From Vespa crabro (taxonomy: Eukaryota > Arthropoda > Insecta > Hymenoptera > Vespidae): a DNA stretch of 64,000 nt. The notes under the pieces are model-generated. The model was not told the DNA's origin, ran no database searches, and saw only the letters and a list, made by a program, of their open reading frames with translations. Of the stretch, positions 45,311-56,556 are shown one piece after another. The position numbers were made by a program, and so were the translations under genes. Numbering within the stretch: position 1 is the stretch's first letter; the number at the start of each line of letters is the position of its first letter. The stretch is taken from the NCBI RefSeq assembly GCF_910589235.1, contig NC_060964.1:62001-126000 (forward strand), in the 5' to 3' direction.

Positions 45311-45823
45311 CCACCGTGTGGGTAGGGCGATGTAGAATACTCCCCCAGTACTCCCCGCTTGTCGTAAGAGGCGACTAAAAGGGACTATGTGAATAGTGTG
45401 TAAATGTTCTTGTACGGCTATTCCTTTCTTTTTTCTTCTGTTATATCTGTTTCTATTCTTTCTCTCACTCTCAAGATTCCTTCCGATCCTTTCCTTTCCT
45501 TTAGGGAGCTTTTTTCCCAATAATATATTACACATCATGAAATGTACAGCGTAAGGTAAAAGCAGGTGTGGGAGAGATACACACGTCACGGCGGTGTCAG
45601 GTGGTGTTAGGGCAGGCCACCCGCCGTCGTCAACCAGCAACTGCCAGGAGCTTGAGGTATCCAACGTGGTCCTAGCTCTGTATAATGCATCATGAAGAGC
45701 AACACAGGTAGCTGACCTGGCTTGCGGTATGTCTAAAGCGGCAGGAAGAGTAAGGTGTGAAAGAAGCCACTTGGAGTCCGGCTTGACGTCACCTATCCAT
45801 CCTGCGAAGGTGACACTACAAGA
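45311..45823 (+). promoter_or_regulatory. 5' leader of element A3
   Basis: Starts CCACCGTGTGGGTAGG and carries the conserved core CCCCGCTTGTCGTAAG, AGGCGACTAAAAGGGA (45353-45384) with the GTCG/CGAC hairpin. The first 150 bp match the A1 leader closely. Confidence 0.6.
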
Positions 45824-46027
45824 TTGAGAGAGAAACTCGCGCAAGCGAAAGTCCTCCTTGCCAATATGAGGACGGCTGTTACTAGACAGCCGAACATAAA
45901 CAATGAGATTAATCAAGTGCTCCCAGAATTGGAGGAGATCAGTGACAGCCTCAAGTTCATCTATAAATCTCGAACAAAGGTCAATAAGGTTGCGAAGATT
46001 CTCGATCAAGTCTCTCAGAGCCCATAG
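45824..46027 (+). pseudogene. ORF1 N-terminal part of A3
   Basis: Reads EKLAQAKVLLANMRTAV, TRQPNINNEINQVLPEL and LKFIYKSRTKVNKVAK to a TAG, matching A1 3390-3582. The upstream TSPIHPAKVT is separated by a stop. Probably a helical oligomerisation region of gag; that role is inferred. Confidence 0.55.
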
Positions 46028-46143
46028 GCAAACTCTGTAACAGATGCTGGCACAGTTTAAAAAGTAGCCACATGCCCGCCGCAGTTGCCTGAAGAAAGTC
46101 TCAAAAAACCGAGGCAATAGGCGATGACGACCGAAGCCACCAA

Positions 46144-46395
46144 GTGGACGGAGTTCATCAAGAAGAAGACAAAAAGGAAAAGCCTGTGAAGAAGGCGACG
46201 AAACCCCCACCGCTGGAGAAAATGAAGCCGAGAAAATCGGAGGAACGGCCGAGAAAGAGATCGAAGCCGGACATGATCCTCCTGAAACCTGCGAAAGGTA
46301 AAACTTACGCAGACGTAGTCGGAGCCATTCATCAGCGCATAAAGATCAGCGCTGCATGGGAAGACGTTAGATCGGTCCAGCAGACTAGAACGTGA
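46144..46395 (+). pseudogene. ORF1 middle part of A3
   Basis: Very basic: KKATKPPPLEKMKPRKSE, RPRKRSKPDMILLKPAKGK, then TYADVVGAIHQRIKIS and VRSVQQTRT before a TGA. Equivalent to the frameshifted 3583-3937 of A1 and typical for the region before the folded gag domain. Confidence 0.6.
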
Positions 46396-46545
46396 TGGGT
46401 TCTCCTCGAACTCAAGAAGACCACTACTGAGATCAGAGATTCATTCTCAGAAACCATGAGGAAATGAATGGGAGACACGAGCACCATCACGTAACTGATC
46501 CCCAGAGCTACGCTGGAGATACGGGACTCCGATTGCTGCACATCG

Positions 46546-47001
46546 GTGGTAGAAGTCGAGGAGACTATAAAGAGGAACTTACCAGACTACGCGGGGAAAC
46601 TCGAAGTTAAAATAACGTACCCTAACGGGAGACAGCAACGTCTGGCCCTCGTCAAAATAGAAGAGGAAGCAGCTGCGGAGCTTTTGAAGGCATACAGAGT
46701 GCTGGTCATCTGTGTCAGCTACAATGTCAGGCGAAGAGCAAAGGTGAAGCGATGCTACCGCTGCCTCGACTATGGCAACAATAGTGCCTCTTGCAAGGCC
46801 CCTGATCGCAGTAAGCTTTGCTATTTTTGCAGCAGCACGGGACAAAAGATCAAAGACTGTAAGATCAGCGAGCTTGCTTCTTGTGCTCCAAAGGCGGTGC
46901 TGAACCCAAGAAGCACTAGGTCAGATCAAGGGCGTGCACAGCCTTCCAGGGTGCCCTTGCAACTGTCAACCAAAGAGATGGATGATAATAATGCAGGATA
47001 A
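46546..47001 (+). pseudogene. ORF1 C-terminal part with zinc knuckles, A3
   Basis: LPDYAGKLEVKITYPNGR, LVKIEEEAAAELLKAYRVL, then knuckles CYRCLDYGNNSASC (His replaced by Asn) and CYFCSSTGQKIKDC (His replaced by Gln), then a Lys/Arg-rich tail ending at a TAA. The Cys residues are all kept but each knuckle has lost its His. It overlaps the ORF2 start at 46991 by 11 bp, a spacing seen in R1-like elements. Confidence 0.8.
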
Positions 47002-47476
47002 TCTGAATAGAAGCAGGACGGCACACCATCTTCTAACCCTGCTCTGCTCTGAGGAAAAAGCGGATGATGTTTTAATCAGCGAACAGTACCAGGACAGGGC
47101 AGGTGCAGGATGGTACGCCCACGAATTGGGCACCACGGCCATCTGGATCCTTGATCCCCGACAGATACATTTATCGGATCAAGGATCTGGGCGCGGTTAC
47201 GTTTGGATGAGACTTAACTCGATGACTTATGTCAGCGTATATCTCACCCCGAACGACAGAATAGACGACATCCAGAAAATACTGGACGATCTGGAAGACG
47301 CGCTGCGGGAAATACAAGGGGATCTCATTGTGGCTGGAGACTTCAATGCGAAAGCTCTTGAATGGGGGGAGGTCAGGCCGGACTCCAGAGGAAGACGAAT
47401 CATGGAGGTGGTGCCGAGACTGGAGCTAGCAGTGCTCAACATAGGCTCGACGTCAACCTTCCAAAGGCCTGGCTAA
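46991..47476 (+). pseudogene. APE-type endonuclease of A3, N-terminal two thirds
   Basis: ATG 46991 starts MQDNLNRSRTAHHLL; then DDVLISEQYQDRAGAGW (catalytic Glu), GTTAIWILDPRQIHLS, YVSVYLTPNDRIDDI, LIVAGDFNAKALEWGE and IGSTSTFQRPG, then a TAA at 47474 where A1 has Tyr. The best-preserved endonuclease in the window. Confidence 0.8.
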
Positions 47477-47746
47477 AGAGAGGCGATCCCTGTCGTCTCT
47501 CTAGCCAACGAACACCTTGTGGCAAAGGTCGCAGGCTGGCGGGTAATTGAGGATTATACCGGGAGCGACCATCAGTACATCCTATTCGATGTACACGATA
47601 GGAGGCCAGCCGCGACAAGTGCAGAAAGACCCCTACGGTGGAACATTGCAAGGATGGATCGAGAAGGGCTGTCTTCGGTCATAGAAGAAGGTTGGGGATC
47701 CCTTCAAATTGCTTCCGCGAGTCTATCGCCTGGAGTATATCGTTAA
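47477..47746 (+). pseudogene. Endonuclease C-terminus of A3
   Basis: In frame after the stop: VSLANEHLVAKVAGWRVIE, DYTGSDHQYILFDVHD with the intact catalytic SDH, then WNIARMDREGLSSVIEEGW and a TAG just past the deletion junction near 47735. A1 continues for another 400 bp of linker that is missing here. Confidence 0.75.
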
Positions 47747-48471
47747 TATCCTATTCCCCTCACAGCCGAAGAGGGAGATTAACGCGGCTGCGTCTGGCAG
47801 CGCCACAGTATACGGAGGGGAAGCTACACAGGGCCGCATCCTCCATTCGGAACAAGAGAGCTCCAGCACCAGACTGTCTTCCAGCGGAAGTAATTGAAGC
47901 TGTCGCGCAGAGTCATCCTGAACTTTTGCATAACATGTATAATATGTGCCTCAGGGCGAGCATCTTCCCCGCCCCGTGGAAGAAAGCGCGACTTATGCTC
48001 ATAAGCAATGACAAGGGCCCAGCAGATGCCGCATCGTCATACGGGCCTATTTGTATGCTCGATACGGTTGGCACGCTCCTGGAGAAGCTGCTTAGGCTAC
48101 GACTACACGCGGTCGTGAGGGCAGCGAGCGATCTGGCTGCCCGCCAGTATGGATTTCGATCCCGCCTCTCTACCATCCACGCAGTCCAGGAGTTGGTCAC
48201 CGTTGCTAAAATGACGGAACGCGGGAATCATCTATCCTGCCCTTTGTGTCTGCTGTCCACTTTATACGTGAGAATTGCCTTCAACTCCGTCAGGTGGGAT
48301 TTGGCAATGGAAGCGCTTGAACGTAATTTCATTGTCCCGAAGTACCTACTCCGAATACTCGGGTACTACCTGAATGAGCGCTTCCTAGAGTACAATACAG
48401 GCGATTTGCAGAGAAGCTTGGAGTTGACATCGGGGGCAGCCCAGGGCTCCATAGTGGGACCGGATATCTAG
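47747..48471 (+). pseudogene. RT N-terminal half of A3
   Basis: ILFPSQPKREINAAASG, then RKKRAPAPD-like entrance sequence, ELLHNMYNMCLRASIFPAPW, SYGPICMLDTVGTLLEK (Gly for the usual Arg), QYGFRSRLSTIHAVQELV, LYVRIAFNSVRW (motif A, with Tyr for the catalytic Asp) and AAQGSIVGPDI, ending at a TAG where A1 has Trp. Loss of the motif A Asp alone would inactivate it. Confidence 0.8.
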
Positions 48472-48860
48472 AATATTTTCTACGACGGTATCCTACATAT
48501 GGTAGTCCCTGAGGGTGCTTTCATGGTTGGATACGCAGATGATATTGCAGTTGTCATAACTGCAAGAGGCACAGAGAAGGCACAGCTGCTGCTCATCTAG
48601 GTCATGCGCAGAGCCATCTCCTGAATGGAAGACCACGGGCTATCCCTAGCAGCTCAGAAGACAGAGATCGTGCAACTTACAAAGAAGCCCATCAACACCT
48701 TGCACAGCTTCACTGTAGGAGACGCGACGGTCTAGACTAAGTCGGCTTTCAAATACTAAAGTGTAATTATCGACAGCAAGCTCATATTTGGAGAGCACAT
48801 AATTAGGGCAGCCGACAAGGCCACAGAAATAGTAGCCTCGTTTGGCGTAATTGGCGACTA
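48472..48860 (+). pseudogene. RT C-terminal half of A3
   Basis: In frame after the stop: NIFYDGILHMVVPEGAF, VGYADDIAVVITARG with catalytic YADD, a stop after AQLLLI, LSLAAQKTEIVQLTKK, and further stops at 48733 and 48757. It joins C-terminal sequence at about 48860 through a deletion. Confidence 0.75.
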
Positions 48861-49071
48861 TGGCGACTAGACCGTCGAGGACGCCCACCACACGTTCTTC
48901 AAATTTGCCCGTTGGAGCTTTGAATGACTCGCCTTTGAGCAGGACCTCGGAGACATCTCGTCGGAAAACGTTGTCGACAAAGTTCTCCGAGATCAGGAGG
49001 AATGGAACAAAGTGGCCTGGTATGTCAGGGCCATCTTGCGCAAAAAAAAGAAAAAGATTGGCGGCGCATAG
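48861..49071 (+). pseudogene. ORF2 C-terminal end of A3
   Basis: After the deletion: TVEDAHHTFFKFARWSFE, a TGA, LAFEQDLGDISSENVVDK, EWNKVAWYVRAILRKKKK and a TAG at 49069. Matches A1 7280-7471 and the usual R1-clade ending. Confidence 0.65.
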
Positions 49072-49360
49072 ACGCGCCCCTTACGTTTCTCCAGGCTCCT
49101 GCCCCGTAGAATCGAAAGGAGAATCCCGTAAAAGGACCTGATGCTTTAGCGCCATCCCGAAGTAATGCCCCATGGCGATGCGGGAGGGTTTCACTATGCT
49201 ACTAAGATGGATATGAGTTTAGTCGGTAGTGCCTATTCTAACGGTGAACCCAACACTCCAGGAACATATGGGGAACCCAAATGGTGAAGGGTTCCTCTCG
49301 TCGAGCAGGGTCCCTGGGTTAGTGCGTAAAGAATGGCATTCCCAGACCATCAAAAAAAAA
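49072..49360 (+). other. 3' UTR of A3
   Basis: Matches A1 7472-7758, including GATATGAGTTTAGTCGG, GGGTTAGTGCGTAAAG and CCCAGACCATCA, ending in nine A. CGTT-interrupted (TTA)n follows. Confidence 0.65.
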
Positions 49361-49643
49361 CGTTCTTAACATTTAATCGTTATTATCGACATTATGGTTA
49401 TTATCTTTATTATCGTTATACATGTTATTATCTTTATTTTCGTTTTTATTGTGGTTGTAATCGTAATTATTATTACTATCGTTATTATCATCGTTATTAT
49501 CATTATTATCGCTATTATCGTTATTAACGTTATTATTCTTATTATGGACGTTATTTACGATATTATCGTCATTATCGTAATTTCGATATTCCAGATATTA
49601 TTATTATTATCTTAAATATGGTTATTATTATTATTATTATTAA

Positions 49644-49701
<58 letters not shown>

Positions 49702-49946
49702 GTCATTATTATTATTGCTATTGACGTTATTTACGTAACTAAAATTATTATCATTATTATTATTATTACCGTTATTATCGTTATTATAGTTATTACCTTT
49801 ATTATTGTTTTTATTATTATTACTATTATTTTTATTATTATCAATATTATTATAATTATTATCATTTTTAACGTTATTTTTAGTTTCGTTATCATTATCT
49901 TTATTTCCATTATAATCGATATTATCGTTATAATCGTTAGTATAAT
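49361..49946. repeat. Interrupted (TTA)n tract downstream of A3
   Basis: Same CGTT-rich composition as the upstream tract, with a purer ATT run at 49620-49700. It passes into forward satellite at about 49947 (ATCGACTAGTAGAAATG). Confidence 0.94.
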
Positions 49947-52306
49947 CGACTAGTAGAAATGTCACCAAGTCCGACATCCATAGTGCCTCCAAAGGCAATC
50001 GCATAACTTTCCTTAGTCTATTCGAGATATTTTCAAGTCCGACGGCCGCTTTGGTTCGAGAGTTATTCGCATAACTTTTCCTCGACAAGTTGGAATATTT
50101 CCAAGTCCGACAACCGCATTGAATCGAGAGGTACTCGCATAACTTTTCCTCGGCTAGTCGGAATATTTCCAAGTCCGAGAGCCGCATTGGATCTAGAGTC
50201 ACTCGCATATCTTACTTTCGACAAGTCAGAATATGTCCAAGACCGGCAGCCGTATTGGGTCAAGAGAAACTCTCATAATTTTCTCCAAACAAATTAGAAT
50301 ATTTCCAAATACAGCATCCAAATTTTCAGAGGAAATCGTATATCATTCTTCCTACTTGTCGTAATATTTCTAAATCTTATATTCGCTTTGTTCCGAAAGG
50401 CTCTCGCATTACTTCGCCAGACTAGTTGGAATATTTCCAAGTCAGGCAGCGGTATTTGTTCGTGAGGCAATCGTATAACTTTCCGTCGACTAGACCTAAT
50501 TATTCCAAGTCCGACAGCGGTATTTGCTCGAGAAGCACTCGCATATCTTTCCTCGAAAATTCGGGATATTTCCAAGTCCGACCGTCGCATTGGAACGAGA
50601 GTCACGCGCATAAATTTCACTCGACTAATGTGAATACTTCCAAGTGCGACAGCCGCATTGATGCGAGAGGCACTCGCATAAGTTACCCTAGACTAGATGG
50701 AATATTTCCAAGTTCTACCGTTCTATTGTTTCCAGAGTCACCCGCATATCTTTCCCTCGATTAATATGAATATTTTTAAACCTGTGAGCTGCCTTGGTTA
50801 ACTACTATATCGCATAACTTTCCCTAAACTAGCCTAAATATTTCCAAGTGAGACAGCCGCGTTGGTTCGTGAGGTACCTGCACAACTTTCCCACAATTAG
50901 TCGGTATTATTCTAAGGCCGACAGTCGTTTTGGATCACAGAACCCTCGTACAACTTTCCTTCGAATAGGCGGAATATTTCCAATTCCGTCATTCGCATTG
51001 GTTCCAGAAGAAATCGCATAGACTTCCATTCACTGGTCGGAATCTTTCCAAGTCCGACAATTGCATTGGGTCAAGTGTCACTCGCATGTCTTTCACTCGA
51101 CTTGTGTGAATACTCTAAAGTCCAACAGTCGTATTGGTTCGAGAGGTACCAGCATAACTTTCCCCCGACAATTCGAAATATTTCCAAGTCCGACAGCTGC
51201 ATTGTTTCGAGAGGCACTCGCATAATTTTCCGTCGACTATTCGGATTATTTTCATGTCCGACAGCCACGTTTGCTCGAGAGGCACTCGTATAACTTCCCC
51301 GACAAGTCGGTATACTTCCAAGTCCGAGAGCCGCATTGGTTCGAGAGGCTCTCGCATAACTTTCATAACTTTCCACGGACCACTTGGAAAATTTCCAAGC
51401 TCGGCAGCTGCACTTGCTCGAGAGGCAGTCGCGTAACCTTCCCTCGAATAGTTGGTATATTTCTAAACCCGGAAGATGCATAGATTTACAAGATACTCGC
51501 ATAATTTTCACTCGAATAATCGGATAAATTCCAAGTCCGACAACCGTTTTGATTCGAGAGGCACTCGCATAATTTTCACTTGACTAGTCGGAATATTTCC
51601 AAATCCAATAGTCGCATTGTTTTGAGAGGCTTTCTTATAACCTTCCCTCGACTAGTCATAATATTTCCAAAACCGATAGCCGTAATTGTTCAAAAGACAA
51701 ACGTATTTCTTTCCCTCGACTATTCGGAATATTTCCAATTCCGACAGTCTCTTTGGTTAACAAGTCACTCGTATAACTTTTCCTCGTCTAGTCAGAATAT
51801 TTCTAAGTCCGACAGCCGCATTGGATCGAGGGGCAGATGCATAACTCTCACTCGCCTAGTCGGAATAGTTCCAAGTGCGACATTCGTTTTGATTCGAATT
51901 GCACACGCATAGGTATCCCTAGACTAGTTGGATTATTTCCAATTCCGACAGTCGTATTGGTTCGGTAGGCATTCACATAACTTCCTTCCAACTAGATGGA
52001 ATATTACCACGTTCAACAGCCGCATAGGTTCCAGAAGCACTCGCATAACTTTCCCTAGACTAGTCGGTATATTTCCAATCTCGACTATCGCATTGACTCA
52101 CAAGTCACTCACATTGCTCTCTCTTTACTAGTCGGGAAATTTCCAAGTCCGACAGCCGCATTGGTTCGAGAGGCTTTCGCAAAACTTTCCACGAACTAGT
52201 CGGGTTATTTCAAATGCCGACAGTCGCATTGGACCGAGAGTCACTCGCATGACTTTTACTCAACGATATTTCAAAGTCCTACAGACGCATTGGTTCGAAA
52301 GGTACT
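49947..52306 (+). repeat. 68-bp satellite array, forward orientation
   Basis: About 34 monomers, some of the least diverged in the window (for example around 51580-51860). It has a local slip duplication CATAACTTTC twice near 51354-51374. The array on the other side of the A3-containing TTA tract runs in reverse orientation. Confidence 0.95.
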
Positions 52307-52965
52307 TTTTTTGTTTCGTCAGGAGGAAAAACCTCCATAGGGCCACAGAGCCCGATACTCAGGGAAGTGTCGGATTCAACCCGCCTCAAAATACTCTCAG
52401 GTTCGGTTGGCCTATCAACTAAAAAACCTCCCGATCCTTATTACTAACAAGCTGAAGAATGAGGGGATGGGTGGGATCACGCATAAGCGTATTACAAATT
52501 CGCCTAGTATCGCTCCTCGGTGAGCCATTCCTGTATTCGCCTTGCTCTCATCCATTCATTTCCATTCATTCAAATACGGCGCACTTTAAAGGGGCCCACG
52601 AGCCCCCGGAGACGCAATTACTCCCTAACTATATACATATTGACCCGATCCCCACCCCATGTTGCTCTGACCAGGCCCATTCACGCCCGTATACACACAC
52701 TATATGTATACACATACTCACAACTAGAGGGTAGCGACGCGTGAGCCATACGCAGCCTGAGCAGCTCAGAACCTTGCGCGAGGTGGCCGCACTGGAGCTA
52801 CTCTTCTTTGCGGCCTATCGTTCGCAAACCGGCCCTATTCACACCCACACCCTCACTCATACATCCTTCTTCTTGCGTCCGTTCCCTGCGCCTCTCAGCG
52901 TCTTCCTCTGCACGCATGATCCGCCCTGCGATGACCTGGAAGGCCGCCCATCCCCCCGGGACAGT
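52307..52965 (+). mobile_element. Element fragment E, probable retroelement 5' end
   Basis: Begins TTTGTTTCGTCAGGAGG and GAAAAACCTCCATAGGG with a GGAGG/CCTCC stem, abutting satellite. The compact GC-rich leader resembles 5' ends of R1-like elements, but I cannot prove it. A frame at 52741-52974 (GTG start) reads PEQLRTLREVAALELLFFAA and is unidentified. It is cut at CCCCCCGGGACAGT by the 3' end of B2. Confidence 0.4.
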
Positions 52966-53421
52966 ATATTGTGAAGGTGGACACCCGTAGGGTACCTGCA
53001 CCTATGCTATATCGCCCAATCGGGCATATGCTACGGAACCATCCACTAGCAGTAACCACCACGGCCAAGTGACTGGTCTTGGAAAAACCCAATACTCCTG
53101 CCAGCGGGCAGGGTAAACGGTTTAGCCACGACCAGCATCCTCGCTGCAACGGATCACCATGGTGATGCCAGCCGCGCCCACGGGGAACCACGGGAAGGCC
53201 CACTCACAGTGCCACGAACCTTGGCACTCGTTCTGTAGGATGGGATGGATTTAAAAGGATAGTAGGTTTAGAGGAGAGAGTTGGGTGATAGGGAGGAGAA
53301 AAAAAAATAGGGAGTTGCGTTCGAGCATCTACGATCCTATCCTGAGTTAACCTGAGATGATTACAGGCTCCCATCCACATCACCAGGACTCCGACAATTC
53401 CAGCTAAACAGGACTTACGAA

Positions 53422-53640
53422 CTAATAACCCTTGATAAGGAGGTTTTCCTTACAGAACTCCGCGAAGAGGGAGAAGTCCTCGGCCGTGGAAACAAGATGC
53501 CTCGCTAGCTCCGACCATTTCCTTTCACGGAGAATTTCTTCCAAAGCCACTCTCTGTGGTTCAAACATCGGACAGTTGGCGATGTGGTGCGAAACCATGT
53601 CCTCTTTGTCACACTCGCATGTTCCTTCCGTGGTGAATTC
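53422..53640 (-). pseudogene. ORF2 C-terminal end of B2
   Basis: Reads TTEGTCECDKEDMVSHHIAN, PMFEPQRVALEEILRERKW and CKENLLIKGY, then a TAA at about 53422-53430. It keeps the Cys/His pattern seen in B1 40670-40866 (B1: EYGEEDTVLHQC). It is joined directly to sequence from just after the RT, showing the internal deletion. Confidence 0.6.
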
Positions 53641-53685
53641 CTAAACTTTATTGTTCCCTATATTTATGGTGGGTGGCCTACTAGC

Positions 53686-54030
53686 TTAGTCGGTCTTTTT
53701 CGCAGTATTCCGCTTCCTATCTGGATGTTGTCCTCCCCTTCTACCAATGAGTTTCCTCTTCACCCAGTTGCTCTTTAGGACGATAGCTTCCGTCTTGCGT
53801 TCGAAGATTGATAGTTTCTCCATCAAGCGACATCCGGTGATGCTGTTTACCACACAATATCCTTTCTCCTCGAGTTCCTTCCTAGAATCGCCATCTACAA
53901 TGACGAGTAGGTCGTCCACGGACCTGATCGCGTTGACTTCCGAGGATTCTTTCAGTAACCGGCGGAGCTGGTCAAACATGAGGTTCCAGCAGGATGGACC
54001 AAGAACCGATCCTTGTGGACATCCTCTCAA
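53686..54030 (-). pseudogene. RT catalytic part of B2
   Basis: CPQGSVLGPSCWNLMFDQL (motif B intact), then VNAIRSVDDLLVIVDG: the catalytic motif has become SVDD instead of YADD, keeping both Asp. Then FERKTEAIVLKSNWVK and a TAG. Motif A lies upstream in another frame as FDISEAFDYV (near 54150-54190). Confidence 0.75.
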
Positions 54031-54361
54031 AGCCTGCTTTGAAACCTCATAATCTCCTAGATTCTTACCTTGCCGTCCGCGAAGTAGCTAGTCATAACGT
54101 TGAAGACGTTTCTCAGGCAGTCCCGATCTTGGAGAGCCTTTAGGACTAAGGGCCATCAAACATAGTCGAAGGCTTCCGAAATGTCGAATAACAATGCAAC
54201 GACATATCTCCGTGAGGATGCAGACACGATTCGGCGCATATCTACTACCGCGTCCTCAGTGGAGCGTACCGGGACAAAGCCATATTGTTTGTCCGAAAGT
54301 TTACCCGGCGCGAGGGATGTTTCATTAAGGAGCAACTTCAGCAGCCTTTCTAGAACTTTTC

Positions 54362-54673
54362 CTACGACAGAGAGAAGACATATAACCAGGTAAAACTTGG
54401 GTCCTCCGCATCCTTGTCCACGCCTTTAAGAAGTGCTCTTAAGGAGCCCTCTTTCCAGACGGATGGGAAGATACCCCATTGAAGGCATCCGTTAAACAGG
54501 TTTACGAAGTGGGAGGAAATGGTGGCAAATGCTCTCTTGAGCACGCATACCTCGATTAGATCGGGCCCAGAGGCCTTTCCGTTTTTAAAGGATCCTATGA
54601 CGCGCACGACCTCTTCCGTCGTGAAGGGAGGGGCGTCAACGGTTTCAGGGGCATCTCTGGAGGTGTTTCGCAC
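54362..54673 (-). pseudogene. RT N-terminus of B2
   Basis: DAPPFTTEEVVRVIGSF, KASGPDLIEVCVLKRAF and GIFPSVWKEGSLRALLKG, then KDAEDPSFTWL where a frame change follows. Closely related to B1 38975-39280. Confidence 0.7.
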
Positions 54674-55054
54674 CGCGCATTGTTCATTCGTATCTTAGGA
54701 CTCGCGGTCGTCCGGGACATGCGTGGCGAGAAGGACATTCGCCGTATTGCGAACGTTCATGGTCTTTCCGCCATCTCTTTTAAGGGTGTTAATCACCCTT
54801 TCTACGCGAAGTTTACCCGCCTACTGTTTGTATATATATCCCCACGGATCTTTGTTACCCTGCTCTGTTACGAATTTCCTCCATCTTTCTGGCTTTTCGC
54901 GCCGTATCGTTTTGCGATAGGCTCGTAGCGACGAACGATATTCCCGCATCAACTCGAGACGTGTCTAATGGACTTTCTCTCGTTGAAACGCGCGCCTAAG
55001 TCGAGACACCGCCTTCTTCTGTGTCGATAACGCTGACGTCCACCACGGGTTGGA

Positions 55055-55375
55055 CTATCGACAGGCCTTTTTCCGAGGCATCGATTCGGAGCACGCGATT
55101 TGTAGGACACTGGTGAGCGCATTAGCTCGTGCCTCTACCTCAGAATCCGATCCTAAGCCGCTTCCCTCCAGCCTCGCCGTAGAGAGGGAGAGAAGACGCT
55201 CGGCGAAAAGGTCCCAGTCAGCTTTCCTGGTGTTGATCCTCCTGTTCCCCGCCCCACGAGCGCCTCCACCACGACACAACTCGGCCTTCGGGGGTTGTAA
55301 CACGATTTCTATCGAATTGTGGTCGCCGGACGTCCATCTCGATCTAACTTTCCATTGCCCTATGAATCGGCTCAT
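55055..55375 (-). pseudogene. Endonuclease C-terminus and linker of B2
   Basis: VRSRWTSGDHNSIEIVLQP carries the catalytic region, with GDH for the usual SDH. It continues NTRKADWDLFAERLLSL and ANALTSVLQIACSES, typical post-EN linker sequence. It ends at a TAA. Confidence 0.65.
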
Positions 55376-55438
55376 GGATTGCGACGAGAGGGTTACATCA
55401 ATATAAGAGGAGCCTCTCGTCGTCCAGAATGTGGATGG

Positions 55439-55890
55439 CTACTTAACGTCGTTGATTACTCTTAATCCGGATGCCCGGATGAGGGCTTCTAATTTCGAAC
55501 CTCTCTCATCTGTGCTCTGAGGGCCCCAGAGAGGTGATCGCGCATTGGCGTCCAGCGAAATTATTACTCTCTCCCCCCTTAGGGCACGAAGTACCGTATC
55601 CAGGTGCCTAAGGTGCTCCTCTATTTCGTCGTTAAACTGAAAGTAATGTGAAACGACGTAAAAAGAGAAAGCGGGTGCTTGCACTTCCGCACATACGCAG
55701 TGCTGGGTGCTGATCTGCGAGATGAAAAGCAACGCGAAGTCCGGGTGGGTCGCCGCGATGGCAGACCATGGTCTCTCGTCCCGAGTGGCAGCTAATCTGG
55801 TTCCGCTGCCTAATCCTGTGATCTCGTATCCTGTCCCGTGCTTTTGGACGTATCCGAGGCTCTCGAGCGCCCCATATTAAGCTGCAGGAG
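55439..55890 (-). pseudogene. Endonuclease N-terminal and middle parts of B2
   Basis: One frame (55439-55732) reads MLFISQISTQHCVCAEVQ, SFYVVSHYFQFNDEIEEH, VIISLDANARSPLWGPQ and LRVINDVK before a TAA. The upstream part, equivalent to LLLQEPYV of B1, is in another frame near 55790-55890 (ARKAFRYVQKHG-like after frame change). Confidence 0.65.
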
Positions 55891-55912
55891 GTGGATTTTT
55901 GGAAAAGCGCGG

Positions 55913-56518
55913 TTAGTGTGAGGGGGATTTCACGGTGGAGATCGATTCGTTTCCGCAGATTGTAGCACAAGGCTCAGCGAAGGTAACTCGTGGTGCTTTG
56001 CGTTCGGTGTTCACGCTTGTAACACCATTGACTTTCTGGGTTACGCCTGTTTCTATTTCTACGGGGGGTTCCAACGGGGCCTCGCCTATTTCTGTAGTCG
56101 CTTCCGGTTCTAGGGGTGTGACTTTACTTTCCCCGACTTGCTCGATGTCTATCTCTATGATCGGTGGTAGAGGGTTATTTCTACTCGCTGCGCGTTTTGT
56201 GCTATTGCGTAGGTTGTAATTTTTCTTGGGGGCTGGGGACGTATGTTCTGTTTCCGGAAGGGTTTGCGGGGATTGCGCGCAGACATACGCTCGTGTTCGC
56301 GGACGCGTAGCTACCAGTACGCTATCTATATTTAGTTCTATCTGCCTATCGTTCGGACTGGAAGGGCCGATTTCGCTTATTTCGCCTATTTCTATGTTCC
56401 CGGATAGATTATCTACGACATTCGTTTGCTTGGCCTTGGAAGATGGCCGTGGCAAGACCCTATCAAACCTTTCTAATACAATTATAGCCTCTTGAAGATT
56501 GGCTAGCATCTGATGCAT
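55913..56518 (-). pseudogene. ORF1-like protein of B2
   Basis: 201 codons, ATG at 56518: MHQMLANLQEAIIVLERFD, PSSKAKQTNVVDNLSG, RPRTRAYVCAQSPQ, KKNYNLRNSTKRAASRN, then an acidic linker (IIEIDIEQVGESKV, EATTEIGEAPLEPPVE) and RKAPRVTFAEPC. No zinc knuckle seen. The longest open version of family B ORF1 and the best one to use for homology searching. Confidence 0.55.
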
Positions 56519-56556
56519 TCCGGGTTGTGCGGGGCAAGGAACTCAGCGGGGGGTCG

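Larger units (their letters stand above)
45311..49360 (+). mobile_element. R1-like retrotransposon A3, decayed, inside (TTA)n
   Basis: Closest relative of A1. Leader 45311-45820, ORF1 45824-47001, ORF2 from 46991 (EN to 47746, RT 47750-48840, C-terminal end to 49071), 3' UTR 49072-49360. Two internal deletions relative to A1: between EN and RT near 47735, and in the ORF2 C-terminal region near 48860. Both flanks are CGTT-interrupted (TTA)n, so the target was the microsatellite. Confidence 0.85.
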
